A stretch of 64,000 nucleotides of DNA from Paraburkholderia youngii (GCF_013366925.1 NZ_JAALDK010000001.1:3589165-3653164); one strand, 5' to 3'; positions 17,859 to 27,327 are shown, counted from the stretch's first letter. A program made the numbers and translations. The notes: generated by a model not told the origin, from the sequence alone.

Positions 17859-18406
17859 ACGGGCGTTTGATCTATGTGATGGGGCCGTCTGGCGCGGGCA
17901 AGGATTCGCTGCTGCAATTCGCGCGCACGCGGCTCGCCGGCGAGCCGGTCGTGTTCGCGCATCGTTACATCACGCGGCCGAGCGGCAATGGGGAAGTGCA
18001 TGTCGCACTGAGCGTCGAGGAGTTCGCCGCGCGCTCGGTGCTGGGCCTGTTCGCGCTCGAATGGTCGAGCCATTCGCTGCGCTATGGCATCGGCATCGAA
18101 CTCGATGCGTGGCTCGCGCGTCGCTGCACGGTGGTCGTCAATGGCTCGCGGCAGTACCTGCAGCATGCGCTCGCGCGCTATCCACGCGCGGAAGTGGTGC
18201 ACGTGAGCGCCGCGCCGCATATTCTCGAAGCGCGGCTCGGCGCGCGGGCGCGCGAATCGTCGGAGCAGGTCGCGGCGCGGCTCGCGCGGCGCGCGCCGTT
18301 TGCGATGCCGGCCGGCGTGCGCTGCACGACGATCGACAACTCCGGCACGCTCGAAGAAGCGGGGCACGCGTTGATCACGGTGCTCAAGGAGCAGGTGAGC
18401 GCGTAA
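17855..18406 (+). CDS. phnN: PhnN, ribose 1,5-bisphosphokinase
   Basis: A 183-residue P-loop kinase (MGPSGAGKDSLLQFAR near the N-terminus) that phosphorylates ribose 1,5-bisphosphate to PRPP, returning the ribose from C-P lyase to nucleotide metabolism. The ATG at 17855 overlaps the preceding stop by four bases; an upstream in-frame codon inside DUF1045 is rejected. The conserved HRYITRP segment after the P-loop is typical of the guanylate kinase-like fold of PhnN. Confidence 0.93.
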   Translation: MNGRLIYVMGPSGAGKDSLLQFARTRLAGEPVVFAHRYITRPSGNGEVHVALSVEEFAARSVLGLFALEWSSHSLRYGIGIELDAWLARRCTVVVNGSRQYLQHALARYPRAEVVHVSAAPHILEARLGARARESSEQVAARLARRAPFAMPAGVRCTTIDNSGTLEEAGHALITVLKEQVSA

Positions 18407-18421
18407 CGCAGTCACGCGGCC

Positions 18422-19330
18422 TTATTGCACGTCCCCCATCCGCTCCCGCGTGACCTGCCGCAAACACGCGACGAACTGCTGTACGGCCGGCGTCGGCAGC
18501 AGATCGCGTCGCGAGATGATGCTCAGATCGTAGTTCGGCAGCGCGTCTTCGATCTGCGCGACGCGAATGCCGAGCGGCGCGACCCGCTGCGCGAGCGGCC
18601 GCGTGAAGCAGCTGATCACGTCGGTCTGCGATACGAGCCCGAGCGTCACCGCAAACGACGACGGCGCGCGCAGCAGCCGCTTCGGCAGCGGCAGAGCATG
18701 CGCGCTGAACATCGCCATCATCACGCTGTGCGGGAAGTGATCGGCGCCGACCGTGACGATCCACTCGGCGTCGAGCAGCTCGGACAGACGCGTGACGTTC
18801 GCAAGCGGATGCCCGGCGCGCATCGTGACGACGAACTGCGTCGAGTACAGCGGCACCTGCACCAGATCGTTATCCAATGCCTGAACGTGATGGATCGCCG
18901 CGAGATCGAGTGTGCCGTTGCGCAAACGCGCGAGCGCATCGGGCACCGTCACTTCCTCCAGATGCAGACTCACGAGCGGCATCTTCGCGCGAAAGCTCGA
19001 CACCGCATGCGGCAGCACCGTCAGCGCGAGCGATGGCATCGTGCCGACGCTGACCTTGCCGGCCAGTTCTCCTTTCACCTGCTCGACGGCCTCGACGGTG
19101 CGGCGCATGTCGCCCAGCAACTGCTCGGCGCGCGGTAACAGCGCGAGCCCGCACGCGGTCAGCTCGATGCCGCGCACGCTGCGCACCATCAGCTCCGCAT
19201 TGAGCGCGCTTTCCAGCTCGCGAATCGTATGCGTGACGGCCGGTTGCGTAACGCCGAGCTCACGCGCGGCGGCGCGCAGGCTGCGGTGATGCGCGGCGGC
19301 GACGAAGGCCTGCAACTGCTGCAGTTTCAT
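18422..19330 (-). CDS. LysR-family regulator beside an M20 amidohydrolase
   Basis: A 302-residue LysR protein. The N-terminal helix-turn-helix reads LQAFVAAAHHRSLRAAAREL with GVTQPAVTHTIRELE, followed by a two-lobed effector domain beginning around SVGTMPSLALTVLP. It is divergent from an amidohydrolase gene, with a 111-bp gap that should hold its operator; no clear T-N11-A palindrome stands out there. It probably controls that neighbour. The effector is unknown. Confidence 0.85.
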   Translation of the reverse strand: MKLQQLQAFVAAAHHRSLRAAARELGVTQPAVTHTIRELESALNAELMVRSVRGIELTACGLALLPRAEQLLGDMRRTVEAVEQVKGELAGKVSVGTMPSLALTVLPHAVSSFRAKMPLVSLHLEEVTVPDALARLRNGTLDLAAIHHVQALDNDLVQVPLYSTQFVVTMRAGHPLANVTRLSELLDAEWIVTVGADHFPHSVMMAMFSAHALPLPKRLLRAPSSFAVTLGLVSQTDVISCFTRPLAQRVAPLGIRVAQIEDALPNYDLSIISRRDLLPTPAVQQFVACLRQVTRERMGDVQ

Positions 19331-19441
19331 CAGGGTAACCCCGTATATAAGAGCTGTTAATCAGGGTGAAAAAAATAGCATCTTATTCGAACGAAACGGC
19401 ATGGATATAGTGCGAGGCTACTCACTGGAGCGATGCAAACG

Positions 19442-20632
19442 ATGAACGAGACCCCGCGTTTGACCGAAGTGTCCGATCTGGAACCCGCCGCCGCGAGCCT
19501 GCGCGAGATTCGCCATCACATTCATCACCATCCTGAACTCGCGTACGAGGAAGTGCGGACCGCGGCGCTCGTCGCGGAAAAACTCGAACAGTGGGGCTGG
19601 CAGGTCACACGCGGGGTCGGCAAGACCGGCGTGGTCGGCACAATGAAGGTAGGCGACGGCAAGCGCAGCATCGGCATTCGCGCGGACATGGACGCGCTGC
19701 CGATCATCGAACAGACCGGCCTGCCGTACGCGAGCGGCACCCACGGCAAGATGCACGCGTGTGGCCACGACGGTCACACGACGATCCTGCTCGGCGCCGC
19801 GCAACGTCTCGCGGCCACGCGTAATTTCTCGGGCACCGTGCATCTGTACTTCCAGCCGGCCGAGGAAAGCGGCATCGACAGCGGCGCGCTGAAGATGATC
19901 AACGACGGCCTGTTCGAGCGCTTCCCGTGCGACGCCGTGTTCGGCCTGCACAATCATCCTGGCGCGGAGCCGGGCACGCTGCTGTTCCGCAAGGGGCCGT
20001 TCATGTCGGCGGGGGACAAGGCGACCATCACGATCGAAGGCGTCGGCGGCCATGCGGCGCGTCCGCATCTGACCGTCGATCCGGTCGTGGTCGCCGCGAG
20101 CATCGTGATGGCGCTGCAGACGATCGTCGCGCGCAACGTCGATCCGTCGCAGCCGGCCGTAGTGACGGTGGGCTCGATGCACGCGGGCACCGCGAACAAC
20201 GTGATTTCGAGCAGCGCGCGGCTCGAACTGAGCGTGCGCTCATTCAGCCCCGAGGTGCGTGAGTTGCTGAAGAAGCGCATCACCGAGCTGGCCGAGTCGC
20301 AGGCGGCGAGCTATGGCGGCAAGGCGCGCGTCGAGTACATCGAAGGTTATCCGGTCGTCATCAATACGGACGCCGAAACGGAGTTCGCGGCGCAGGTCGC
20401 GCGCGAGCTGGTCGGCGACGACAAGGTAGTCGAGCAGACCGACATCCTGATGGGCAGCGAGGACTTCGCGTTCATGCTGCAGAAGCGGCCGGGCACGTTT
20501 CTGCGCATCGGCAACGGCGTCGGCGAGGATGGTTGCATGGTGCACAACCCGCATTACGACTTCAACGACCGCAGTCTGCCGATCGGCGCGGCGTTTTGGG
20601 CGCGGCTGGCGGAGCGCTATCTCGCGCAGTGA
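19442..20632 (+). CDS. M20D-family amidohydrolase (hippurate/N-acyl-amino-acid type)
   Basis: A 396-residue metal-dependent hydrolase that splits N-acyl amino acids. The metal motifs are clear: GIRADMDALP, HACGHDGHT (Cys and His ligands), PAEES with the catalytic glutamates, and GLHNHP. The dimerisation domain GVGGHAARPHLTVDPVVVAA is in place. Two ATGs are possible; 19442 has GGAG eleven bases upstream, whereas the one at 19433 has it only two bases away. Substrate could be hippurate, an N-acetyl amino acid or an indole-acetyl conjugate; the sequence does not decide. No signal peptide is seen, so it is cytoplasmic. Confidence 0.88.
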   Translation: MNETPRLTEVSDLEPAAASLREIRHHIHHHPELAYEEVRTAALVAEKLEQWGWQVTRGVGKTGVVGTMKVGDGKRSIGIRADMDALPIIEQTGLPYASGTHGKMHACGHDGHTTILLGAAQRLAATRNFSGTVHLYFQPAEESGIDSGALKMINDGLFERFPCDAVFGLHNHPGAEPGTLLFRKGPFMSAGDKATITIEGVGGHAARPHLTVDPVVVAASIVMALQTIVARNVDPSQPAVVTVGSMHAGTANNVISSSARLELSVRSFSPEVRELLKKRITELAESQAASYGGKARVEYIEGYPVVINTDAETEFAAQVARELVGDDKVVEQTDILMGSEDFAFMLQKRPGTFLRIGNGVGEDGCMVHNPHYDFNDRSLPIGAAFWARLAERYLAQ

Positions 20633-20648
20633 GCGACAAGAGCAAATG

Positions 20649-20679
20649 CCGGGGCGCGCAGCAAACGCGCGTTCCCCGG
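20649..20679. terminator. Candidate hairpin between convergent genes
   Basis: Arms CCGGGG and CCCCGG enclose a second short complementary pair (CGCG/CGCG) between the amidohydrolase and the IclR gene, which converge. There is no T-tract, so intrinsic termination is uncertain. Confidence 0.35.
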
Positions 20680-20691
20680 TAGCCGCGTGCG

Positions 20692-21516
20692 TCAGCCGCG
20701 CCGCGCGACCATCTCCGAGACCGTCTGCGCGGCTTGCTTCAGCGGTTCCAGAAACGCCTTCACCATCTGTTTGGCCGAATTGCGCTGCGCGTTGCCGCTG
20801 ATGTTCATCGCGGCGATCACGCGGCCCTGGCGATTGCGAATCGGCGCGGATAGCGAAATCAAACCGCCTTCGAGTTCCTGATCGACGATCGCCCACCCCT
20901 GGCGACGCACCTGCTCGATCACCTTCTTCAGTTCTTCCTTGTCGGTGACGGTGCGCGGCGTGTGCGCGTAGAGCGGCGACGAGTTCAGCGTCGCGTCGAG
21001 CGTTTCCTCGTCGAGCGAGGCGAGCAGCACGCGGCCCATCGACGTGCAGTACGCAGGCAGGCGGCTGCCGATCGACAGATTGATCGTCATGATCTTGTGA
21101 GTCGGCACGCGCAGCACGTAGACGATCTCGGTGCGATCGAGCACCGCCGCCGAGCAGCTTTCGTGCACCTGCGCCGACAGGCTTTCCATCACCGGTTCGG
21201 CGAGATTCCAGAACGGCATCGAGGTCAGGTACGCGAAGCCGAGGTCGAGAATCTTCGGCGTCAGACGAAACAGGCGTCCCTCGGCTTCCACGTAGCCCAG
21301 CGTTTGCAGCGTCAGCAGAATCCGGCGCGCGCCGGCGCGCGTGAGGCCGGTCGCCGCGGCGACGTCGGTGAGCGTCTGTTCGGGGCGCGTCGCGTCGAAT
21401 GCGCGGATGACCGCGAGGCCGCGCGCAAACGACTGCACGTACGAGTCGCCCGGTTTCTCCGGGGCCGGTTCGACGTTGGCGGGCGCGACGGAAGACGGCG
21501 GCAGGGCTTTGCTCAT
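20692..21516 (-). CDS. IclR-family regulator of the PcaR type
   Basis: A 274-residue IclR protein. The winged helix contains LTDVAAATGLTRAGARRILL (about residues 47-66), and the effector domain carries the phrases SIGSRLPAYCTSMGRVLLA and GWAIVDQELEGGLISLSAPI that are characteristic of PcaR/PcaU/PobR regulators of aromatic acid breakdown. The ATG at 21516 gives the usual length; an in-frame extension upstream lacks conserved sequence. A 3-oxoadipyl-CoA thiolase gene with PcaR-like boxes lies 6 kb away, on the other side of the tetronate operon, so a PcaR role there is plausible. Control of the divergent GntR gene is an alternative. Confidence 0.82.
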   Translation of the reverse strand: MSKALPPSSVAPANVEPAPEKPGDSYVQSFARGLAVIRAFDATRPEQTLTDVAAATGLTRAGARRILLTLQTLGYVEAEGRLFRLTPKILDLGFAYLTSMPFWNLAEPVMESLSAQVHESCSAAVLDRTEIVYVLRVPTHKIMTINLSIGSRLPAYCTSMGRVLLASLDEETLDATLNSSPLYAHTPRTVTDKEELKKVIEQVRRQGWAIVDQELEGGLISLSAPIRNRQGRVIAAMNISGNAQRNSAKQMVKAFLEPLKQAAQTVSEMVARRG

Positions 21517-21723
21517 GGACCTTGATCGTGGTTGCAAAAGTGTGCGCGCGGAGGACACGCGACGCGCGTTCGTTTCGATGCGGCGCCGCGTTTTGCGTTG
21601 CGGCGCAAAGGCGAGACGATAGCTTAAGCCTTCTATTTCGCCAAATAACGCCGATTCGTGCAAAAAACCCAGGGTTTGCGTGGATGCGATCGCGTCTCAA
21701 AATTTGTATGATGACCCGATGAC

Positions 21724-22470
21724 ATGACCAGTTCGCGGCACCCGATCCAACCCAACCGATCCGCCATGTTCGACAAGATTCCCTCGCGCGCTTTGAGCGA
21801 CACCGTCGCGCAGCAACTGCTGAAGCAGATCGACAAAGGCAGCTTCGCGCGCGGCGCCAAGCTGCCGACCGAAGCCGTGCTCGCGGAACAGTTCGGCGTG
21901 AGCCGCACGGTGATTCGCGAGGCGTTGTCGCGGCTAAAGAACGAGGGGGTGGTCGAACCGCGCCAGGGCAGTGGCGTGTTCGTCGCCGGGCACGGCACGA
22001 TCCGCCCGCTGCGGATCGACTACGCGGAAGCCGTCGAGCCGGGCTCGGTCGTGCAGATCCTCGCGCTGCGCCGCGCGATCGAGGCGGAGGTCGCGTCCGA
22101 AGCCGCGATGCGTCGCAGCGATGCCGACATGGCCGCGATCGACGCCGCGCTCGCTCAGATCGAGCGCGCGGTCGCCAATGGCGAAGACGGCGTCGCCGAA
22201 GACGTCGCGTTTCATCGCGCGATCGCGGCTGCGACGGGCAATCCGTATTTCCTGAAGACGCTGACGTTCCTCAATCAGTATCTCGAAGCGGGCACGGTCG
22301 TCACGCGCCGCAACGAGGCGCTGCGCGAGGACTTCTCGCGGCAGGTGCGCGAGGAGCACGCGGCGATCGCCGCGGCGATTCGCGCCGGCGATCCGATGGC
22401 GGCCCGCAATGCCGCGCAGACCCATCTGTACAACGCGGCGCGGCGGCTTGCCGAGGCGGGCATCGCCTGA
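21724..22470 (+). CDS. GntR/FadR-family regulator of the tetronate operon
   Basis: A 248-residue regulator. The winged helix is LPTEAVLAEQFGVSRTVIRE (about 49-68), followed by PRQGSGVFVAG and an FCD domain with a conserved EDVAFHRAIAAATGN segment. It is the first gene of a same-strand run with ltnD, otnK, otnC, otnI and denD, with a 72-base gap to ltnD, and probably represses that run until a four-carbon acid binds. An ATG 14 codons downstream is a possible shorter start. Confidence 0.87.
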   Translation: MTSSRHPIQPNRSAMFDKIPSRALSDTVAQQLLKQIDKGSFARGAKLPTEAVLAEQFGVSRTVIREALSRLKNEGVVEPRQGSGVFVAGHGTIRPLRIDYAEAVEPGSVVQILALRRAIEAEVASEAAMRRSDADMAAIDAALAQIERAVANGEDGVAEDVAFHRAIAAATGNPYFLKTLTFLNQYLEAGTVVTRRNEALREDFSRQVREEHAAIAAAIRAGDPMAARNAAQTHLYNAARRLAEAGIA

Positions 22471-22542
22471 CGCGCGGAAGGCGCGCGGCGATCCCGCTGC
22501 GCGCGAACGCACCAATGCAGCACCAATCCATAGAGGTCACGC

Positions 22543-23433
22543 ATGTCGAGAAATGTCGGTGTCATCGGTCTGGGAGCGATGGGGCTTGGCGTCGCGCGTT
22601 CGCTATTGCGCGCGGGCTTCAAGGTCCACGCGTGCGACTTGCGGCGCGACGTGTTGCAGGCGTTCGTCGCTGAAGGCGGCGTCGGCTGTGCGACGCCCGC
22701 GGAGCTCGGCGCGCAGTGCGAGGTCGTGATTACGCTGGTCGTCAATGCCGCGCAAACCGAGGCCGTGCTGTTCGGTGAGCACGGCGCGCTCACGGCGATG
22801 AAGCCGGGCGGCGTCGTGATCGCGAGTGCCACGGTCGCGCCGGAATTCGCCAGCGATCTCGGCAAGCGCGTCGAGGCGGCTGGTCTGCACATGCTCGATG
22901 CGCCGGTGTCGGGCGGCGCGGCGCGCGCCGCGTCGGGCCAGATGACGATGATGACGTCCGGTCCCGCGGCCGCTTACGCCGCATGCGAGGACGTGCTCGC
23001 CGCGATCGCCGGCAACGTGTATCGGCTCGGCGCCGCGCATGGCGCGGGCTCGAAGGTGAAGATCATCAACCAGCTGCTGGCCGGCGTGCATATCGCGGTG
23101 GCCGCCGAGGCAATGTCGCTCGGCCTGCGCGAAGGCGTCGATCCGGACGCGCTGTACGACGTGATCACGCACAGCGCGGGCAATTCGTGGATGTTCGAAA
23201 ACCGCGTGCCGCATATTCTCGCGGGCGACTACACGCCGCTGTCGGCGGTCGATATCTTCGTGAAGGACCTGGGCCTCGTGCTCGATACCGCGCGTCGCAC
23301 GAAGTTTCCGTTGCCGCTGTCGGCGGCCGCGCATCAGATGTTCATGATGGCGTCGACGGCGGGCCACGGCGGAGAGGACGACTCGGCGGTCGTGAAGATT
23401 TTTCCCGGCATCGAATTGCCGGCAAAGCGATAA
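22543..23433 (+). CDS. ltnD: L-threonate dehydrogenase (beta-hydroxyacid dehydrogenase family)
   Basis: A 296-residue NAD-dependent dehydrogenase that should oxidise L-threonate (or D-erythronate-type acids) to 2-oxo-tetronate. It has the N-terminal Rossmann motif GLGAMGLGVARSLLRAGF, the substrate motif DAPVSGGAARAASG (about 125-138) and the catalytic lysine segment GAGSKVKIINQLLAG. Homologues of the same fold act on 3-hydroxyisobutyrate or tartronate semialdehyde, but the following otnK-otnC-otnI genes identify the four-carbon acid pathway. Confidence 0.9.
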   Translation: MSRNVGVIGLGAMGLGVARSLLRAGFKVHACDLRRDVLQAFVAEGGVGCATPAELGAQCEVVITLVVNAAQTEAVLFGEHGALTAMKPGGVVIASATVAPEFASDLGKRVEAAGLHMLDAPVSGGAARAASGQMTMMTSGPAAAYAACEDVLAAIAGNVYRLGAAHGAGSKVKIINQLLAGVHIAVAAEAMSLGLREGVDPDALYDVITHSAGNSWMFENRVPHILAGDYTPLSAVDIFVKDLGLVLDTARRTKFPLPLSAAAHQMFMMASTAGHGGEDDSAVVKIFPGIELPAKR

Positions 23434-23448
23434 GCGAGGACAGTGCTC

Positions 23449-24792
23449 ATGACGGCTCGAACGAAACCCGCGCTGCTCGGCTGCATCGCCGACGACTTCA
23501 CCGGCGCCACCGATCTCGCCAACATGCTCGTGCGCGGCGGCATGCGCACGGTGCAGACGATCGGCGTGCCCACCTCCAACGAAGCGCCGGGCGCCGATGC
23601 GCCGGGCGCCGCTGCGCTCGACGCCGATGCACTCGTCGTCGCGCTGAAGTCGCGCACGATCCCCGCCGCCGACGCGGTCGCGCAATCGCTCGCCGCGCTC
23701 GCCTGGCTGCGCGCGCAGGGGTGCCGGCAATTCTTCTTCAAGTACTGCTCGACCTTCGATTCGACCGATGCAGGCAACATCGGCCCGGTGACCGATGCGT
23801 TGCTGAACGCGCTGTCCGCCGAGTTCGCCGAGCGCGCATCGTTCACGATCGCGTGTCCCGCGTTTCCCGAGAACGGCCGCACGATTTTCCGCGGCCATCT
23901 GTTCGTCGGCGATGCGCTGCTCGACGAGTCGGGCATGGAGAACCATCCGCTGACGCCGATGCGCGATGCGAATCTCGTGCGCGTGCTGCAGCGGCAAACG
24001 CAGTCGAAGGTCGGGCTCGTGCGTTACGACCGGGTCGCGCAAGGCGACACGGCCGTGCGCGCCGCATTCGAAGCGCTGCGCGCCGACGGCGTGCGCATCG
24101 CGATTGCCGATGCGGTGTCCGACGCCGATCTGCACACGCTCGGCGCGGCCTGCGCGGACCTCGCGCTGATCACCGGCGGCTCCGGCGTCGCGGTCGGCTT
24201 GCCGGCCAACTTCCGGCGCGCGGGCCTGCTCGGCGAGCAAACCCATGCCGCGCAATTGCCGCGCGTAGAAGGTTTGTCGGCGGTGCTCGCGGGCAGTGCG
24301 TCGAAAGCGACCAACGCGCAGGTCGCCGCCTGGTGCGCGACGCGGCCCGCGTTCCGCATCGATCCGCTCGCGGCGGCGCGCGGCGAGGACGTCGTCGGCG
24401 AAGCGCTCGAGTTCGCGCAACAGCGCTTCGTGCACGCCGAGCCGGTGCTGATCTATGCGACTGCATCGCCCGACGAAGTGCAGGCGGTGCAGCGCGAACT
24501 CGGCGTCAACGAGGCCGGGCATCTGGTCGAGAAGACGTTGGCATCGATCGCGCGCGGCCTGCGCGAGCGCGGCGTGCGCAAGTTCGTCGTCGCGGGCGGG
24601 GAGACCTCGGGCGCGGTCGTGCAAGCGCTCGACGTGCGCATGCTGCGCATCGGCGCGCAGATCGATCCGGGCGTGCCGGCCACCGCGACGACCGAAGCGG
24701 AACCGCTCGCACTCGCGCTGAAGTCCGGCAATTTCGGCGCTACGGACTTCTTCGACAAGGCGCTGCGTCATCTCGACGGAGCCGCGCAATGA
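23449..24792 (+). CDS. otnK: 3-oxo-tetronate kinase
   Basis: A 447-residue four-carbon acid sugar kinase (DUF1537 family) that phosphorylates 3-oxo-tetronate at O-4. The start motif GCIADDFTGATDLANMLVRG holds the substrate-binding aspartates, and the C-terminal KFVVAGGETSGAVVQAL belongs to the nucleotide-binding domain. The ATG at 23449 has GAGG upstream; a GTG two codons earlier is possible. A short tandem duplication (GCGCCGGGCGCCG twice around 23585-23610) adds an Ala/Pro/Gly-rich stretch at residues 46-56 that looks like a surface loop. Confidence 0.92.
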   Translation: MTARTKPALLGCIADDFTGATDLANMLVRGGMRTVQTIGVPTSNEAPGADAPGAAALDADALVVALKSRTIPAADAVAQSLAALAWLRAQGCRQFFFKYCSTFDSTDAGNIGPVTDALLNALSAEFAERASFTIACPAFPENGRTIFRGHLFVGDALLDESGMENHPLTPMRDANLVRVLQRQTQSKVGLVRYDRVAQGDTAVRAAFEALRADGVRIAIADAVSDADLHTLGAACADLALITGGSGVAVGLPANFRRAGLLGEQTHAAQLPRVEGLSAVLAGSASKATNAQVAAWCATRPAFRIDPLAAARGEDVVGEALEFAQQRFVHAEPVLIYATASPDEVQAVQRELGVNEAGHLVEKTLASIARGLRERGVRKFVVAGGETSGAVVQALDVRMLRIGAQIDPGVPATATTEAEPLALALKSGNFGATDFFDKALRHLDGAAQ

Positions 24793-25451
24793 GCGGCGCA
24801 CCGGCACTTCAGGTCTCCGCCGAAGCGCGCGTGCGCGAGGAAATCTGCGCGGTCGGCGCGAGTCTGTATCAGCGCGGCTATACGGTCGGCAGCGCCGGCA
24901 ACATCAGCGCGCGGCTCGACGATGGCTGGCTGATCACACCGACCGACGCCTGTCTCGGCCGCCTCGATCCCGCCGATATCGCGAAGGTCGACGCAAACGG
25001 CCACGCGATGTCGGGCGGCAAGCCGTCGAAAACGCTCGCGCTGCATCGCGGTATCTATGCGCGCAACGGCGAGGCGCGCGGCATCATCCATACCCATTCG
25101 ACGCATCTGGTCGCATTGACGCTTGCGGGCGTGTGGAGCGAAGCGGACGTGTTGCCGCCGATCACGCCGTACTACGTGATGAAAGTGGGCCACGTACCGT
25201 TGATTCGCTATCAACGCCCGGGCGATCCGCAAGTGGCCGCGCGGATCGCCGACCTGGCCGACCGCGTACGGGCGGTGCTGCTCGAACGTCTGGGGCCGGT
25301 GGTGTGGGAGCGCTCGGTCGCGCACGCGTCGTATGCGCTCGAAGAACTCGAGGAAACCGCGCGCTTGTGGCTGATGACGAATCCGCGGCCCGCGCCGCTC
25401 GACGCCGCCGCGATCGAAGAACTCCGTGCCGCGTTCGGCGCGCGCTGGTAG
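24789..25451 (+). CDS. otnC: 3-oxo-tetronate 4-phosphate decarboxylase (class II aldolase fold)
   Basis: A 220-residue class II aldolase/adducin-fold enzyme that decarboxylates 3-oxo-tetronate 4-phosphate to dihydroxyacetone phosphate. Motifs are [16 protein letters not shown] (about 39-54), [13 protein letters not shown] and the zinc-binding [11 protein letters not shown]. The ATG overlaps the otnK stop by four bases (ATGA). It is a separate gene although the frame stays open far upstream in another phase of ltnD and otnK; that upstream part is not coding. Confidence 0.93.
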   Translation: MSGAPALQVSAEARVREEICAVGASLYQRGYTVGSAGNISARLDDGWLITPTDACLGRLDPADIAKVDANGHAMSGGKPSKTLALHRGIYARNGEARGIIHTHSTHLVALTLAGVWSEADVLPPITPYYVMKVGHVPLIRYQRPGDPQVAARIADLADRVRAVLLERLGPVVWERSVAHASYALEELEETARLWLMTNPRPAPLDAAAIEELRAAFGARW

Positions 25452-25512
25452 CAGCGCGCATTGCCGATGTACGCCACGCACCGTATCGCACTGTCTTGAA
25501 GGAGCTGTCGCC

Positions 25513-26313
25513 ATGCCTCGCTTCGCCGCCAATCTGTCGATGATGTACAACGAGCACGCGTTCCTCGATCGCTTCGCCGCCGCCGCGCGCGACGGTTTCA
25601 ACGCGGTCGAATACCTGTTTCCCTACGAGTTCCGCGCGGGCGAGCTGAAGTCGCGGCTCGACGCGCACGGTCTCACGCAGGCGCTGTTCAATGCGCCTCC
25701 GGGCGACTGGAGCGGCGGCGAGCGCGGTCTTGCGTCGCTGCCGGGGCGCGAGGACGAGTTCCGCCGCAGCATCGATACGGCACTCGAGTACGCGCGCGTG
25801 CTCGGCAATCGCAAGCTGCATGTGATGGCGGGGCTGATCGCCGGCGATCAGGCGGGCGAAACGCAGCGCAAAACACAACGCGACGTGTATCTGAACAACC
25901 TCGCCTATGCGGCGCGGGCCGCGCAAGGGGAACAGATCACGGTCGTCATCGAACCGATCAATACGCGCGACATGCCCGGCTATTTCCTCAATCGACAGGA
26001 CGACGCCCAAGCGATCTGCGCCGAAGTCGGCGCGCCGAATCTGAAGGTGCAGTTCGATTGCTATCACTGCCAGATCGTCGAGGGCGATCTCGCGATGAAG
26101 CTCAAGCGCGATATGGCCGGCATCGGTCACATCCAGGTTGCGGGTGTGCCCGAGCGGCACGAGCCCGACATCGGCGAGCTGAACTACCCGTACCTGTTCG
26201 ATCTGATCGATGAGCTCGACTACGACGGTTACATCGGCTGCGAATACCGGCCGCGCGCGGGGACCTCGGCGGGGCTTGGCTGGCTGAAGCCTTATCTCGA
26301 CGCCCGGCGCTGA
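25513..26313 (+). CDS. otnI: 2-oxo-tetronate isomerase (hydroxypyruvate isomerase-like)
   Basis: A 266-residue TIM-barrel isomerase that converts 2-oxo-tetronate to 3-oxo-tetronate. The start [20 protein letters not shown] is the typical family N-terminus; metal and catalytic residues sit in [24 protein letters not shown] and [14 protein letters not shown] lies nine bases before the ATG at 25513. Hydroxypyruvate isomerase is the close alternative, but the otnK/otnC neighbours favour OtnI. Confidence 0.92.
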   Translation: MPRFAANLSMMYNEHAFLDRFAAAARDGFNAVEYLFPYEFRAGELKSRLDAHGLTQALFNAPPGDWSGGERGLASLPGREDEFRRSIDTALEYARVLGNRKLHVMAGLIAGDQAGETQRKTQRDVYLNNLAYAARAAQGEQITVVIEPINTRDMPGYFLNRQDDAQAICAEVGAPNLKVQFDCYHCQIVEGDLAMKLKRDMAGIGHIQVAGVPERHEPDIGELNYPYLFDLIDELDYDGYIGCEYRPRAGTSAGLGWLKPYLDARR

Positions 26314-26346
26314 CTCTCTCCGACAACCACTGACGGACCCGTAACC

Positions 26347-27327
26347 ATGAAAGTACTGATCACCGGCGGCGCCGGTTTTCTCGGCCAGCGTCTCGCGCGC
26401 GAACTGCTCGCACGCGGCGAGTTGAAAGATGCGCACGGCACACCGCGAGCGATTACCGGGCTGGTGCTGCTCGACATCGTGCGCGCTCATGATTTCGGCG
26501 ATGCGCGCGTGCGTGCCGATGTCGGCGATATCGCGGAGCGCAGCGTGCTCGAACGCGTGATCGACGATCAGACCTCGGCGATCTTTCATCTCGCTGCGAT
26601 CGTCAGCGGGCAGGCCGAGGCGGACTTCGATCTCGGCATGCGCATCAATCTCGATGCGTCGCGGCTGCTGCTCGAAGTCTGCCGCCAGCGCCGGCACCAG
26701 CCGCGCGTCGTGTTCACCAGTTCGGTCGCGGTCTATGGTGGCGATCTGCCCACGGTCGTACAGGACGACACCGCGCTGAATCCGCAGTCGTCGTATGGCG
26801 CGCAAAAGGCAATCGCCGAGCTGCTGCTCAACGATTATTCGCGGCGCGGTTTCGTCGACGGCCGCGTGCTGCGGCTGCCGACCATCAGCGTGCGGCCGGG
26901 GCGGCCGAATGCGGCGGCGTCGTCGTTCGCGAGCGGCATCATTCGCGAGCCTTTGAATGGCGAGGAGGCCGTGTGCCCGGTCGCCGGTTCGACGCGGCTG
27001 TGGCTGCTGTCGCCGCGCAAGGCGATCGACAGCCTGATTGCCGGCCTCGAACTCGATGGCGCCGCGCTTGGCAAGCAGCGCGTGCTGAATCTGCCGGGCC
27101 TGTCGGTCAGCGTCGACGAAATGATCGCGGCACTGCGCGAGGTCGCGGGCGAGGCGGTCGCGAGCCGCATCGTGCGGCAGCCGGACGAGCGCATCGAGAA
27201 GATCGTCGGCAGCTGGCCCGGCGCGTGGGATACATCGCGCGCCGAACGGCTCGGGCTTGTCGCCGAGCACAACTTCGCGGATGTGATTCGCGGCTACATC
27301 GCCGATGAAGGAATCGAAGTTCGCTGA
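26347..27327 (+). CDS. denD: D-erythronate dehydrogenase (extended SDR)
   Basis: A 326-residue extended short-chain dehydrogenase/reductase. It has the NAD motif TGGAGFLG at the N-terminus, HLAAIVSGQAEADFDLGM, and the catalytic Tyr-x3-Lys in SSYGAQKA. DenD oxidises D-erythronate to 2-oxo-tetronate, feeding the same isomerase, kinase and decarboxylase as LtnD. With ltnD in the same operon the cell should use both D-erythronate and L-threonate. It is the last gene of the run; the GTATGGT-free gap after it leads to the pcaF promoter. Confidence 0.9.
   Translation: MKVLITGGAGFLGQRLARELLARGELKDAHGTPRAITGLVLLDIVRAHDFGDARVRADVGDIAERSVLERVIDDQTSAIFHLAAIVSGQAEADFDLGMRINLDASRLLLEVCRQRRHQPRVVFTSSVAVYGGDLPTVVQDDTALNPQSSYGAQKAIAELLLNDYSRRGFVDGRVLRLPTISVRPGRPNAAASSFASGIIREPLNGEEAVCPVAGSTRLWLLSPRKAIDSLIAGLELDGAALGKQRVLNLPGLSVSVDEMIAALREVAGEAVASRIVRQPDERIEKIVGSWPGAWDTSRAERLGLVAEHNFADVIRGYIADEGIEVR

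Noticed and set aside
23585..23612. Tandem GCGCCGGGCGCCG in otnK as a mobile or regulatory repeat
   Set aside because: Only two copies, in frame, encoding an Ala/Pro/Gly loop; most simply a local duplication within the gene.
22983..24788. Continuous frame joined to otnC, suggesting an 822-residue fusion
   Set aside because: The upstream part lies out of phase inside ltnD and otnK; otnC has its own ATG with an ATGA overlap.
22603..24807. 734-codon open frame antisense to ltnD/otnK
   Set aside because: Arg/His-rich low-complexity translation covering two clearly conserved genes; a shadow frame.
25162..27270. 702-codon open frame antisense to otnC/otnI/denD
   Set aside because: Same shadow pattern, no motif; the plus-strand genes are complete and conserved.
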